This document shows positions 40,482-47,761 of a stretch of DNA of 64,000 nt, piece after piece; position 1 is the stretch's first letter, and each line of letters opens with the position of its first letter. The stretch is from Telopea speciosissima (Eukaryota; Streptophyta; Magnoliopsida; Proteales; Proteaceae), in contig NC_057916.1 of assembly GCF_018873765.1 (NCBI RefSeq), positions 30,603,501 to 30,667,500 of the forward strand, written 5' to 3'. A program made the translations under genes and the position numbers. Under the pieces are notes generated by a model. That model ran no database searches and had not been told where the DNA came from. It was given only the letters and a program-made list of their open reading frames with translations.

Positions 40482-40548
40482 GAGTGGCAGGAAATACAAG
40501 GATTCCTATTATCTTCAGGCGCAAGCTATGTGTTACATAAATTCATGA
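8491..40548 (+). CDS. ARP9: Actin-related protein 9 (ARP9), 19 recognisable coding exons
   Basis: Exons: 8491-8493, 8612-8684, 10301-10419, 10569-10628, 10738-10791, 12284-12386, 21387-21595, 22874-22994, 25668-25732, 32088-32177, 33881-33931, 34294-34425, 35852-35941, 36772-36842, 36950-37149, 37233-37276, 37359-37408, 38838-38883, 40405-40548. All junctions have GT-AG sites and the frame stays open for 574 aa. The product starts [20 protein letters not shown], has the actin-type phosphate loop region at about residues 23-33 ([11 protein letters not shown]), a variable acidic stretch around residues 115-160, and the late actin-fold motif [18 protein letters not shown]. This is the plant ARP9 family (about 596 aa in Arabidopsis), the plant relative of ARP8-type INO80 chromatin-remodelling subunits, acting in the nucleus. 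A short segment expected between exons 18 and 19 (around Thr-Phe-Val-Ser-Trp-Lys-Gly-Gly) is not found. Introns 6 and 9 are inflated by transposons. Confidence 0.92.
9000..9990. repeat. Unclassified dispersed repeat in ARP9 intron 2, with CATA microsatellites
   Basis: The segment has a sharp change of composition, the 34-bp tandem repeat, a (CATA)n-rich part at about 9540-9670, a CCCGGCCCAACCCGACC-type GC-rich part near 9758-9776, and the inverted couple CCCACATT (9867) and AATGTGGGACT (9938). It resembles a degenerate non-autonomous transposon, but no TSD or coding domain was found. Confidence 0.35.
9090..9153. repeat. Two-copy tandem repeat, 34-bp period
   Basis: The 30-base segment GTACCCGATTTGAGAAGATA plus AGAATGTAAC occurs at 9090-9119 and again at 9124-9153. 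It lies in ARP9 intron 2. Confidence 0.8.
10792..12283 (+). other. ARP9 intron 5; degenerate repeats, no gene
   Basis: The sequence contains text typical of degenerate hAT-like repeats (CTCGCCGAGATCTCTGCTCG near 11605) but no boundaries could be fixed. Confidence 0.4.
12387..14902 (+). other. ARP9 intron 6, part left of the copia element
   Basis: AT-rich up to about 13.9 kb. It then gives way to a GC-richer, unclassified repeat (about 14.3-14.9 kb) that continues on the far side of the copia element at about 20.32-20.9 kb, so copia inserted into an older repeat. No coding domain recognised. Confidence 0.45.
14903..15092 (+). repeat. 5' LTR of the copia element
   Basis: 190 bp, starting TGTTGAATAATGTAAACCAG and ending GTTTTGCAAACA, with TG...CA ends. 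Compared with the 3' LTR it lacks an 11-base segment and differs by about five substitutions counted by eye. Confidence 0.93.
15719..16629 (+). pseudogene. copia gag region (broken)
   Basis: An ATG at 15719 opens a 205-codon frame with the UBN2-type gag domain ([17 protein letters not shown] motif early, about residues 22-38). An in-frame TAG at 16334-16336 ends it; the same frame resumes after the stop, then a one-base shift near 16386 moves it to the frame that encodes the CX2CX4HX4C zinc knuckle (16486-16527). The knuckle cysteines and histidine are intact. The breaks mean no full gag is made from this copy. Confidence 0.85.
16675..17109 (+). pseudogene. copia protease region, catalytic Asp changed to Asn
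   Basis: The retropepsin motif of copia elements is a Trp-x-x-Asp-Ser-Gly-Ala-Thr-x-His segment. Here the codon at 16810-16812 is AAC, giving [11 protein letters not shown], so the catalytic aspartate is lost. The frame then shifts near 17075 before the GAG-pre-integrase part (with a further TAA near 17211). Confidence 0.82.
17111..18321 (+). pseudogene. copia integrase region (broken)
   Basis: The GAG-pre-integrase segment (WHSRLGHPP, about 17214) leads into the integrase core. The first catalytic Asp is in HVDVWDP (about 17389), the second position reads RSNNGTEY (about 17578) with Asn in place of Asp, and the Glu in VVERKNRH (about 17685) is present. An in-frame TGA at 17741-17743 and a frameshift near 17900 follow, and a TAG at 18319-18321 ends this part. 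Confidence 0.83.
18343..20204 (+). pseudogene. copia reverse transcriptase and RNase H region (broken)
   Basis: The RT domain begins near 18597 ([11 protein letters not shown]), holds the [11 protein letters not shown] and [12 protein letters not shown] motifs and the catalytic YVDDI near 19168. A TAG at 19042-19044 interrupts ALYGLQ and a frameshift lies near 19395. The RNase H part ([16 protein letters not shown], near 19650; SSVEAEF near 19770) runs to the stop at about 20202-20204. Confidence 0.88.
20122..20322 (+). repeat. 3' LTR of the copia element
   Basis: 201 bp, same ends as the 5' LTR; it carries 11 extra bases after position 20141 (about 20142-20152). Followed by the target duplication AGGCG. 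Confidence 0.93.
20323..21386 (+). other. ARP9 intron 6, part right of the copia element
   Basis: Continuation of the repeat interrupted by copia up to about 20.9 kb, then AT-rich intron with a C-run at 21006-21016. No coding domain. Confidence 0.4.
22995..25667 (+). other. ARP9 intron 8 with foldback-type repeat
   Basis: Between about 23,120 and 23,880 there are direct and inverted copies of the same text: ACCCATCTAACTGGTG occurs at about 23195 and 23658, and GCCATGTGGCAACTTGTG (about 23434) is inverted as CACAACTTGCCACATGG (about 23596). This is probably a pair of related non-autonomous elements or one foldback element. No TSD could be fixed. Confidence 0.45.
26147..27643 (+). pseudogene. 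LINE reverse transcriptase region (broken)
   Basis: The RT begins [20 protein letters not shown], with GPNG in place of the usual GPDG, and holds the NYRGI motif (about 26369), the AYDRVPRE motif (about 26747) and the catalytic FADD (about 27010-27021). The C-terminal part [15 protein letters not shown] (about 27440) and [11 protein letters not shown] (about 27543) is characteristic of this plant LINE group. Stops follow NYRGI in both copies of an internal 161-bp duplication, and more stops and shifts occur at 26,770 and 27,150-27,380, so it is dead. Confidence 0.88.
26315..26636 (+). repeat. 161-bp tandem duplication inside the LINE RT
   Basis: The segment from about 26315 to 26474 is repeated nearly identically at about 26476-26636 (same text offset by 161 bases; the landmarks ATTGTGGTACC and ATTGTGATACC fall at 26321 and 26482). 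Only a few substitutions separate the copies. Confidence 0.88.
27641..28080 (+). repeat. 5' LTR of the compact LTR element
   Basis: 440 bp, beginning TGATGCAGATACACAACCTT and ending CCCTCCACCA, with a C-run near 27994-28004. It matches the 3' LTR along its length with scattered differences. Confidence 0.9.
29050..29748 (+). pseudogene. Internal ORF of the compact LTR element, retropepsin-like remnant
   Basis: An ATG at 29050 starts a frame of 232 codons plus stop, interrupted by one TGA near 29206-29208. Residues 41-51 read [11 protein letters not shown], resembling the active-site strand of Ty3 proteases (Phe-Ile-Asp-Ser/Thr-Gly-x-x-x-Asn-Phe), but the residue after Asp is Glu, so it should be inactive. 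Further on, [20 protein letters not shown] (about 29341) resembles the Leu-Gly-x-x-Trp-Leu flap of the same family. The rest is unrecognised. The stop is made by the first bases of the 3' LTR. Confidence 0.6.
29746..30200 (+). repeat. 3' LTR of the compact LTR element
   Basis: 455 bp, beginning TGATGCAAATACAATACCTT and ending TCCTCCACCA. Its first three bases TGA serve as the stop codon of the internal ORF. Confidence 0.9.
30555..32087. repeat. ARP9 intron 9, right part: unclassified LTR-like repeat
   Basis: After the LINE the intron holds sequence whose reverse complement is rich in TTTCTATTT and TTCTAATTTT motifs, like plant LTR U3/R regions, and a G-run at about 31171-31193. A similar composition on the plus strand appears at 32.5-32.8 kb. 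It may be a solo or fragmentary LTR in minus orientation; boundaries were not fixed. Confidence 0.3.
32178..33880 (+). other. ARP9 intron 10, LTR-like unclassified repeat
   Basis: Contains the repeated words TTTCTATTTT, TAGGTTTTAGTAGTTTC and a CT-rich leader-like part at 32.86-33.5 kb, as in the 5' part of an LTR element. A short ORF at 32296-32499 (with [19 protein letters not shown]) precedes it and has no recognisable domain. Confidence 0.3.
37409..38837 (+). other. ARP9 intron 17, unclassified repeat at 37.73-38.72 kb
   Basis: From about 37,730 the composition changes (GAGAACCAAGATGTCCCGAC..., then GGAAGGTGTTAGGCATCCCA), with GC-rich text to about 38,700. This looks like an inserted repeat of unknown class; no TSD or coding domain. 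Confidence 0.35.
39187..39680. other. Poly-C / poly-T low-quality-looking tract in ARP9 intron 18
   Basis: Dense homopolymer runs (C-runs of 10-20 bases at about 39259-39330, T-runs to 39700) with almost no normal-complexity sequence between them. This looks more like poorly resolved consensus than ordinary intron. It lies where a short ARP9 exon is expected. Confidence 0.6.
39809..40261. mobile_element. Candidate hAT-type MITE
   Basis: Ends TAGGGATGCAA (39809-39819) and TTGCATCCATA (40251-40261) are inverted matches with one change. The interior has CCCAGGCCCGGCTC and AACCCAAGGACTCAGCCCAG type inverted text and a (TA)n run at about 40098-40117. The 8-bp flanks match only 5 of 8. Confidence 0.45.
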
Positions 40549-41047
40549 AAGGTGACATTAATACCACTATGCTGAATTCTCCAAGTCAAATCTTGTCCAT
40601 TGCCGCATGTGTAAGCAGAGTGTATGATTCTTTGATCCTGTTTCAGATTGAAAATGTAGGTTGTTGGAAGCTGGGGAACGCAAGCTCTTCTTTTATTGTG
40701 TAGATTCTTGTACAGTGTTCTTCTTGTCAGAAGTCCTTCGTGAGCCTTCTTTATGGCTTCGGGAGAGGCTTAGTTGAGTGAAATTTGAAAATGAACATAA
40801 TCATGAGCATCCTTCATTTGTTTGACGGAATAGATTTATCAGGGTTATATTGACCTTGCATTTAAATGTGAGAAATTAATCACCTTCTAATCCTGATCAG
40901 ACAACAATCAGGACTAGCAAGTCTTTTACAATTGATCCTAGCTGTTACTGTTGGAGACTTTTATCATAGCAAAACCCTCTGGTCCACCATTAGGATTAAG
41001 CTTTAATCCTAATGCTGAAATGGTAATACATGGAGTGCAAATAGGTT
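40549..41047 (+). other. ARP9 3' untranslated region and downstream flank
   Basis: Follows the TGA at 40546-40548. TTTTATTGTGTAG and AATGAACATAATC segments near 40690-40800 would suit plant polyadenylation, but no site can be fixed. Confidence 0.4.
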
Positions 41048-41700
41048 TTTTGTTTTTTTTTTAAAGGAAAGAATAGATCAAATGTGATGGATAGAGCAAA
41101 GAACAGTCCATGGTGGAGATGTACCCTTGACAAAGAAAATGGCATTGGTGGAGTTGGACTAAATCACCACCTTTATCCTCAGAGAAAGAACAATCACAGT
41201 TAATTGTGATACAATCACCCATAGGAGGAGACCAAGAGATCCATTGAACAGTTAGATGATAGAAACAGAGATATTACAAGAGGAGCATACAATTCTATCA
41301 CTAGCAGAATCTAGGACTTTGAAACCATACCTTATATTCTATCAGAGAAAATAAGAGATGCTACTTGTAAGTGTACGTAATTATCTGAAGAGAAAGCTCG
41401 ACAATTCCTTTCCTTCCATAGGTTGGATACAGTTGTGGAGAATGATAGTAGTTTGAAGAGTTTGTTACAGGGAGCCCCCAGGCCCCCAGCCAAGTATGTA
41501 ACAATCCAATGAAGCCATTTCTAGGGAAATGAAAGGGAAACCAAATCAAGTTGTGCCATGGAACATTCACACCAGAGCTCCTAATTGCCTCCCAAGCAGA
41601 AGATCAAGAGTACTTACCATTAGCTTGTGGTTTCCAAATAATGAGATCTTAAGAATTGGGCCCAAGAGTAGTCAATTGGGAAATTTGGGGCCATAACTGA
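41048..41700 (-). mobile_element. LINE fragment, minus strand, with zinc-binding RT domain remnant
   Basis: Read on the minus strand from about 41,650, the translation gives WKPQANGKYS, then WEAIRSSGVNVPWHNLIWF and FPRNGFI, the layout of the zf-RVT domain in plant LINE polyproteins. Further on, WSPPMGDCITINCDCSF resembles the start of the following RNase H-like domain, in another frame. An A-run (poly-T at 41046-41064 on the plus strand) would be the 3' tail. Stops occur throughout. Confidence 0.6.
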
Positions 41701-42000
41701 ACAAGAAAAATATCATATTGAAAAGTTCATACCCCTAGAGTTTAACTTCCACTATATTGTTTTAAGAAGCTTTCTTGAAAATTCTTTAGTTAAATTTTCT
41801 TTTCACCCACGGGTTGAGTTTGCAAACTTGTATGGATCTCGACTGATACAGAAGCAAAAGTTGTAGGAGGTGGTAATCTGTTCATACTGTGTGGAGATGG
41901 TTGCAACTATTACACAATGAGTTTTTTTAGGAGTGGCCTTAGATGTGTTTTTCTTTACTGTATGATGTGCTTCATTTACTTAAATTGTTAAAATATAATA

Positions 42001-42149
42001 GGGAAAAAGAACGTTGCTTGGTTGCGTGCTCCTACGGGATGGCAAAATTACCTCCCTGCTTCCCATATTGGATGTCTGGCACATGCTCCTATTGGCCCAT
42101 GCCCCGTGCTGGCACAAGGGCCACACAACCAAGTAGCATTCTCTTTCCC
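42001..42149. mobile_element. MITE related to the 5.1 kb element
   Basis: 149 bp, ends GGGAAAAAGAACGTTGCTTG and, reverse-complemented, GGGAAAGAGAATGCTACTTG, both continuing GTTG(C/T)GTG. Same family as 5130-5281; a TSD was not evident. Confidence 0.6.
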
Positions 42150-45065
42150 GGCTTAATGTAATATTAGGTATGTTAATAAGGATTGTTTTGGTCTGGCACT
42201 TAGTTTGGCTAGAAATGCTAGGCTTCAAAACAAAAGAGTATCTGGTTTGCTTGACAGTAATTCCCTTAGTTTTTTTAATTACCTATTTTAATGATCATTC
42301 CATGAAAAAAAAAGGGCTTTGAAAATCTAGAGACTACGAATGGGTGCATAGATATACATGGACAACTAAAAACTAGAATGATGTATGAACATTTATGGAA
42401 AGTTATTTGATTTTTGAATATGAAATCAAAAAATTGTTCACATGACTCAAAAAGGTGAATGGGTAGTGAAAAAGAAAAAAAGTGATATGGGAAACGTATA
42501 CCCATCAAGGTGTATGGAGTCGAAAATACCACTCAATGTTCTCGATCTCTTATGGATACTACCCGAACCCCTCGGTTAAGGAATGGATGTGAAAAAACTC
42601 ATCCCATAATTAATGTGACTTATATTGCTCCAAGCTCTTGTTTTGGATGAGTACAATATCATTATCTTATTAATTACCACGTGATGGATCAGGTGTGCCA
42701 AAATTCAATGACACAAACTCCCCATTCTATCCTTTCTTATCATTGTTTTTATTTGACACATTCAGAGGGTGTCAATAAGAAAATCTCATTAGTCTAAGCC
42801 TAATCTAATCTAACTCTTCCATCTGTTAAAACTTAAAAGTATAAAATAGAGAGAGAGGCATACATCTGAGCAATTCTACACCGTCCCCTCCTCTCTCTCT
42901 CTATTTGCCCTTGAATTAGTCCCACATCGGCAACGTGAGCTAAATAGGAGAGAGAGGAGCAACTACAAAAACAAGATAGAGGGACTGCAGCATCTTAAAA
43001 GGGTCGGTTGGCTAAATATGCCGCGCTCGCCCTCGTTTGGTGAGTGCTGTATGGCTATCAAGACATATGGCCGACAAAATTTGTGGAACCTATAGGGTTG
43101 GCTCGTTCGGCCGACCCTCCAATCCCCATTTCAAATTCTTTATCGTCACTTTCATGATAAGCTAGAGGGAGATATGCGATTTGAAATACAGCAAATTAGC
43201 AAGATAAAACTCCCATCTTTCTGGCTGCTCCATTTGAACTTGAATAATCTGCGTTGCAGACTGCCCTTGATTGATTTTAGTCGATCGTGAGTAAAACTGG
43301 AGTCGGAGGTTGTTTGATGAAATGCCCCAAAGAGGTTTCGTTGGATGGACTAGTACGGGAATACCATGATTGCTTGTTATCCGCGTCTTGGAGCTCTGGA
43401 TTTTGTAAGAGAGCTAGTTGAATCGAAAGGAAGGGAGGATTCGTGAGTGTGAAGTTTCTGACAATTCTCACCTAAGCTCTGGTGAAATTTGCATTCTCTT
43501 GGCAGAATTAGATGGGCAACTTATTAGGGTTGCAGGCTATGTACCAGAACTTGGGTCGACTCAGAGTAGTCATTGCGATCTCAATGCAACAACGACTCAA
43601 ACAAAGTTTCCAACTTCGAGTTTTAGAGAGTCAGATTCCACCTGGTGTGGCGGAGATGAGTTGGGGTTTAATGGTCCCACATGGTGGATTTGTATATGAA
43701 GTCATAAGTCACGATTTATTCTAATTAATAATCATTGATGGGAGAAGTGCATCACAATCCCTATATAAATCACTTTAGGTCAACATTGTGGGAGGTCAAC
43801 AAGAAGAAACCTAGAAGTTCTACAACAAACATCGTCACAACAGTGTGAGTCAAAGTATACATCGGAGGTGAGCGGTATGTGTTTAGTGTCTTATGTTTAT
43901 GATTCTTGAATGTATTGACAAGATCCTTATGAATTGTGTCGAATGAAAATATTAATCTCACATGTTGTATGAGAGTTCAATGTGGATGCGTTATTGAGTT
44001 ACGATGTTAAGTTTAATGTTGTTTATGATAATAAACTTAGGGTTTTGCTCTTGGGCGTTGCCATTGGTTTTTTCATGGCCTGATCTACATGAATCCCATG
44101 TATACTTAGATAATATATGAATGAGGAACCAGCCTGTAGTCATGATGGTTTCTTCAATAGCAGGCCCGTTGAATAGGGAAGCCAAGGTGCTACGGGGATG
44201 TTATTTCCTGCGGTCTCCCTGTGGCACACCTTGGCTACTCGCACCATTACTCTTCTGTCTACCGCTCCGCTGAAAATACTTTTAACCCATATTGTGTTGC
44301 GCTGAATCAAATCTCATCGCTTTTTTAGCTTATAGTAGCTAAAACCTGCAACAAGGAGTTGTGGCGGCTCGATCTGTATTGAGTGAGAAGAAGAAGATAA
44401 AGAAGAGGGGCCTTAGGGCATCAAACTTGATGTTGATATATGATCTATCAACCTTATGTTCCTTAAGATAATGAGTTGGGCTTTATATTTTAAGGATTTT
44501 TTTTTGGGTAAATAGCCTTATATTTTAAGTTATGGGCCTGTTGAGTGTTAGTGCCAGTGGACATATATTAAACCCCTGGGACCGATTAATTATAAAATCC
44601 ATGTGCTTCTTACATTACCCAAGCATAAACCTAACACTTGACCTGAATGTTAAGCCCATAAACTGACCCAATATAATTAGATTTGGGCCATATGGGCCTG
44701 ATCATGGTTACTCGAAACTTAATTACTTAAGTTACTAATGAGTCGCAAACAATCACTTGATTGGTGGCATGCTAGTTGAGTGCATCACCCCAGTAGGTCA
44801 AGGGATCGACTCTCTTAGTTGCATATTTGTGTCAAATTAAGGCACCCGATCCCTCTCGGTAGTAGTAGATTCTCCTCCCTCCCCACTAATGAGTCTAGTT
44901 TTACGTTCGGCATTCTTATGTCTTATGGGCTTGTATTTTAGGCAACACACTTCTTGGGTAATTTAGGCCTGAATGATAACACTTATGCTTCTCTATTTCT
45001 CAGGGAACAAAAAAAGAATAGAAATATGTTTGTTAACATCGGTTTATTTGTTTGTTCCGGGGAAT
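42150..45065. other. Intergenic DNA; no gene recognised
   Basis: Mixed AT-rich sequence. A CT-rich, GC-richer patch at about 42.87-43.12 kb (with AGTCCCACATCGG) looks like the edge of a repeat. The ORFs at 43,418-43,724 overlap each other in two frames and have no recognisable domain. A SINE-like patch with AGGTCAAGGGATCGACTCTC lies near 44,796. Confidence 0.4.
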
Positions 45066-45374
45066 TAGGGGTATCAAAACCTAAAGCGAAACAGTCAAAC
45101 TAGCTCAAACCAAACCAAACCGAGCTGGGCCGGGCTATGTTATGGTTTATGTCACTATTCGTTTCAGCTTGGTTCAGGCTAAACCAACGGGTCCCGATTA
45201 GCCCGACCGATAGGACCAACCCATAAGGGAACCTAACCGTGTTGAACCTGATAACACAAACTAACACCGACCCGAACCCAACTTGAAGCCGAAAAGTCTT
45301 TATTGCTTCAGTTTCGGTTTCCCTGAACTCACATCGAAACCGAAAAAAATCGAACTGCCCAATTGATACCCCTA
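45066..45374. mobile_element. hAT-type MITE with perfect 12-bp TIRs
   Basis: 309 bp. Left end TAGGGGTATCAA and right end TTGATACCCCTA are exact inverted repeats. Flanking octamers CGGGGAAT (45058-45065) and CTGGAAAT (45375-45382) match at 6 of 8, consistent with an old 8-bp target duplication. Interior is rich in CCGAACC/GGTTCGG type text; no ORF of note. Confidence 0.65.
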
Positions 45375-45539
45375 CTGGAAATGAACCGAGACAAATAAAA
45401 GTTGCTAAGAAATAGAAGAAAAAAAAGACTCCAATTTGAAGCTTCTCTATCCCGAAAATAGAGGGGGAGTTACTCTTTAATGGGCACAAGGTTAATTTGA
45501 TGGGTAAAGCAATACTTTCACATTCAAAATAAAACACCA

Positions 45540-45652
45540 CCTCCAATGCAACTTCCACCACCTTCACCAACGTTGCAACCACCTCCACCACCGTCACCTA
45601 CTCCACCACCACCACCATCACCATTGCCACCACCTCCACCAAATTTTTGTGT
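45540..45652. repeat. CCACCA-type microsatellite
   Basis: Degenerate CCACCA/CCACCT repeats that translate as proline-rich in one frame. No gene context supports an extensin-like protein here. Confidence 0.75.
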
Positions 45653-46289
45653 ATTTAATAAAATTTATAGAAGTTCTAAAATAGAAATTATTGTGCATAA
45701 CAAACGTGTTTCTGTTTCTTTTCTGGCTATAAATAGAAATTACTGTGTTACCAAACATGTTTTTTTTGTCCTAAAATTTGGCCCAGTAATAGAAATACAA
45801 AAAAGTCATTTCTGGAATAGAAACTTGGCCCAAAAACAGAAGTATTATCATGCAGGCCCTTTATGGCCCAGCCTTTAAACTATTTACATAAACTGTTTTG
45901 TTTAAGGTGATTAAGCGTTGTTTGGCCATTTTTTCTGAAACAGTTTTACAAATTAATTTTCAGCATCAATGTTCTTATTTAAGGGGACTATTGGCAAATC
46001 CCATTAATATTTAAATGTGAATTTTGAAACACCACCAGAATTTGACATGTTGCCTTAGTGCCATATTATATTTGACGTTATATAAAGTCACGATGCACTA
46101 CTTGTCATTAATTTAATGTGTTCTTTTGTTCTCGTGATGATTCGAAATATAATGATAAGCTTGAAAATTGATCTTTTAAGTTCTCAAAAGCCAAACTGAT
46201 TACACATGCTGTTATGTCTGATATATTAAAGTTAAGATAGCATGCTATATTGCTATCTGTATGTATGTCATGTTTGGAACACCGTATGA

Positions 46290-46800
46290 TGAATGTATGG
46301 AAATTTAAATTAAATTAAATTGAAAGTTTGTCATTTTTTGAATTATAATGGGTTTAGGGCATTAATGATCATGCAATTGGGTTGAATAGGAGTATCCGAA
46401 GGTACACATTATTCTTGGTTGTGTGGATTATATTGTTAGCCCTAGACATATCTGTATCATACATTCAATTTAATTGAAAATCTAGATTAAATTAAATTGT
46501 GATTAAATAACATAATAGGGGTTTAGGGCATTAAGGGATCATGCAATTGAGTTGAGTGGGAGTATCTACTGGTATACATTCTGCTTTCTTATATTGATTT
46601 GTTAGCCTTAAACATAACTGTGAAACATAATAAAATTTATTTTAAGAATTTTAGGGCCTTATGATGATCGTTATGTGGCAATTAAGATAGGATGAAAATA
46701 TATGCAGGTATACATTCTTGATTGACTATATTGATCTGTATGTGATAGTCCAACGGTCAAATAGGATGGAAATATCCAAAGGATACATTGTAATGATGCA
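46290..46800. repeat. Degenerate tandem repeat, about 130-170-bp period
   Basis: The sequence GGGTTTAGGGCATTAA followed by ATCATGCAATTG, then GGAGTATC and TACATT occurs at about 46350 and 46519, with weaker copies near 46650 and 46745. Confidence 0.6.
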
Positions 46801-47761
46801 ATAGGTTGCTTTATGAAATTTAATATTCTATTATTAAATCAAAACACTATATTTAATAAACATGTATTAAGTTTGTGTTGTAGTCGCAGAGCAAATCCCC
46901 TGACTTTTCTTCTTGAATCTTTGCATATCCTTCTATCCTTCTTTCGTACCATGTTAAGTTATTGTAGGTTTTCCAAGCATAAGACCATAGGAAGAAATGA
47001 CAAGTTTCATAGGTTTATGTTTCAAGTTATACATTGTTGATCAGATTTCATGATTCGATTCTAATTTCAGTTTGGAGAGAGGGATTTGAAAATTAGATCA
47101 AAATACAATTTTGATCTAATTTCAGTACAAGAAATGTCAAATGTTATTTTCTTAGCATATAAGTAATATAATTTGGTGTAAAATTTTTAAATATATTAAC
47201 TTTAGATATTTGAATTGGTATATATGAATGGGTGCACAGTTCATCAGTCAAGTTTAACTATTGCCTTTTGAAATCAGCCCACTATTGATTGTATGGTTAT
47301 GATCGTTTAGCATCTCTAGTTTTGGTCTAATATAACACTATGGATCCTTCTTATTACATTAGCAGTATGGATGATTAATGAACAACGATAAGATGAATTG
47401 TAGATGTGATACAATTTAGCTATTAGAATTATAATCACACTCATCAAGCCATTTGTTCTCTCCAGCTACACATAATGTTTCTCATTAATTTTTCAAGATA
47501 TTGTATTGGTAAGGCACAATTTGGTTTGATCAAAATGTGTTTTGCGATTCTAAGAACCACTAAATCGCAAATCGGAATTTTGCATTTTACGCGAAGGATC
47601 CTAAAACCATTATGGTGCCAACTTCATTTGATTATATGATAATATTCTTGCTGTCATTGACTGGGCCTTAAGCTAATAAAATTATTTTGTACTAAATGTT
47701 CTGCACCCTCCAGAACTAGCTTTTTATTCAACCAAGAAAATCTATCAAAAGGGGTACAAAA

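Noticed and set aside
43418-43724. Two overlapping ORFs (93 and 70 aa).
   Set aside because: Different frames over the same bases, no recognisable domain; insufficient for a gene call.
45546-45878. Proline-rich 110-aa ORF resembling an extensin.
   Set aside because: It is a CCACCA microsatellite followed by unrelated sequence; no signal peptide or family C-terminus.
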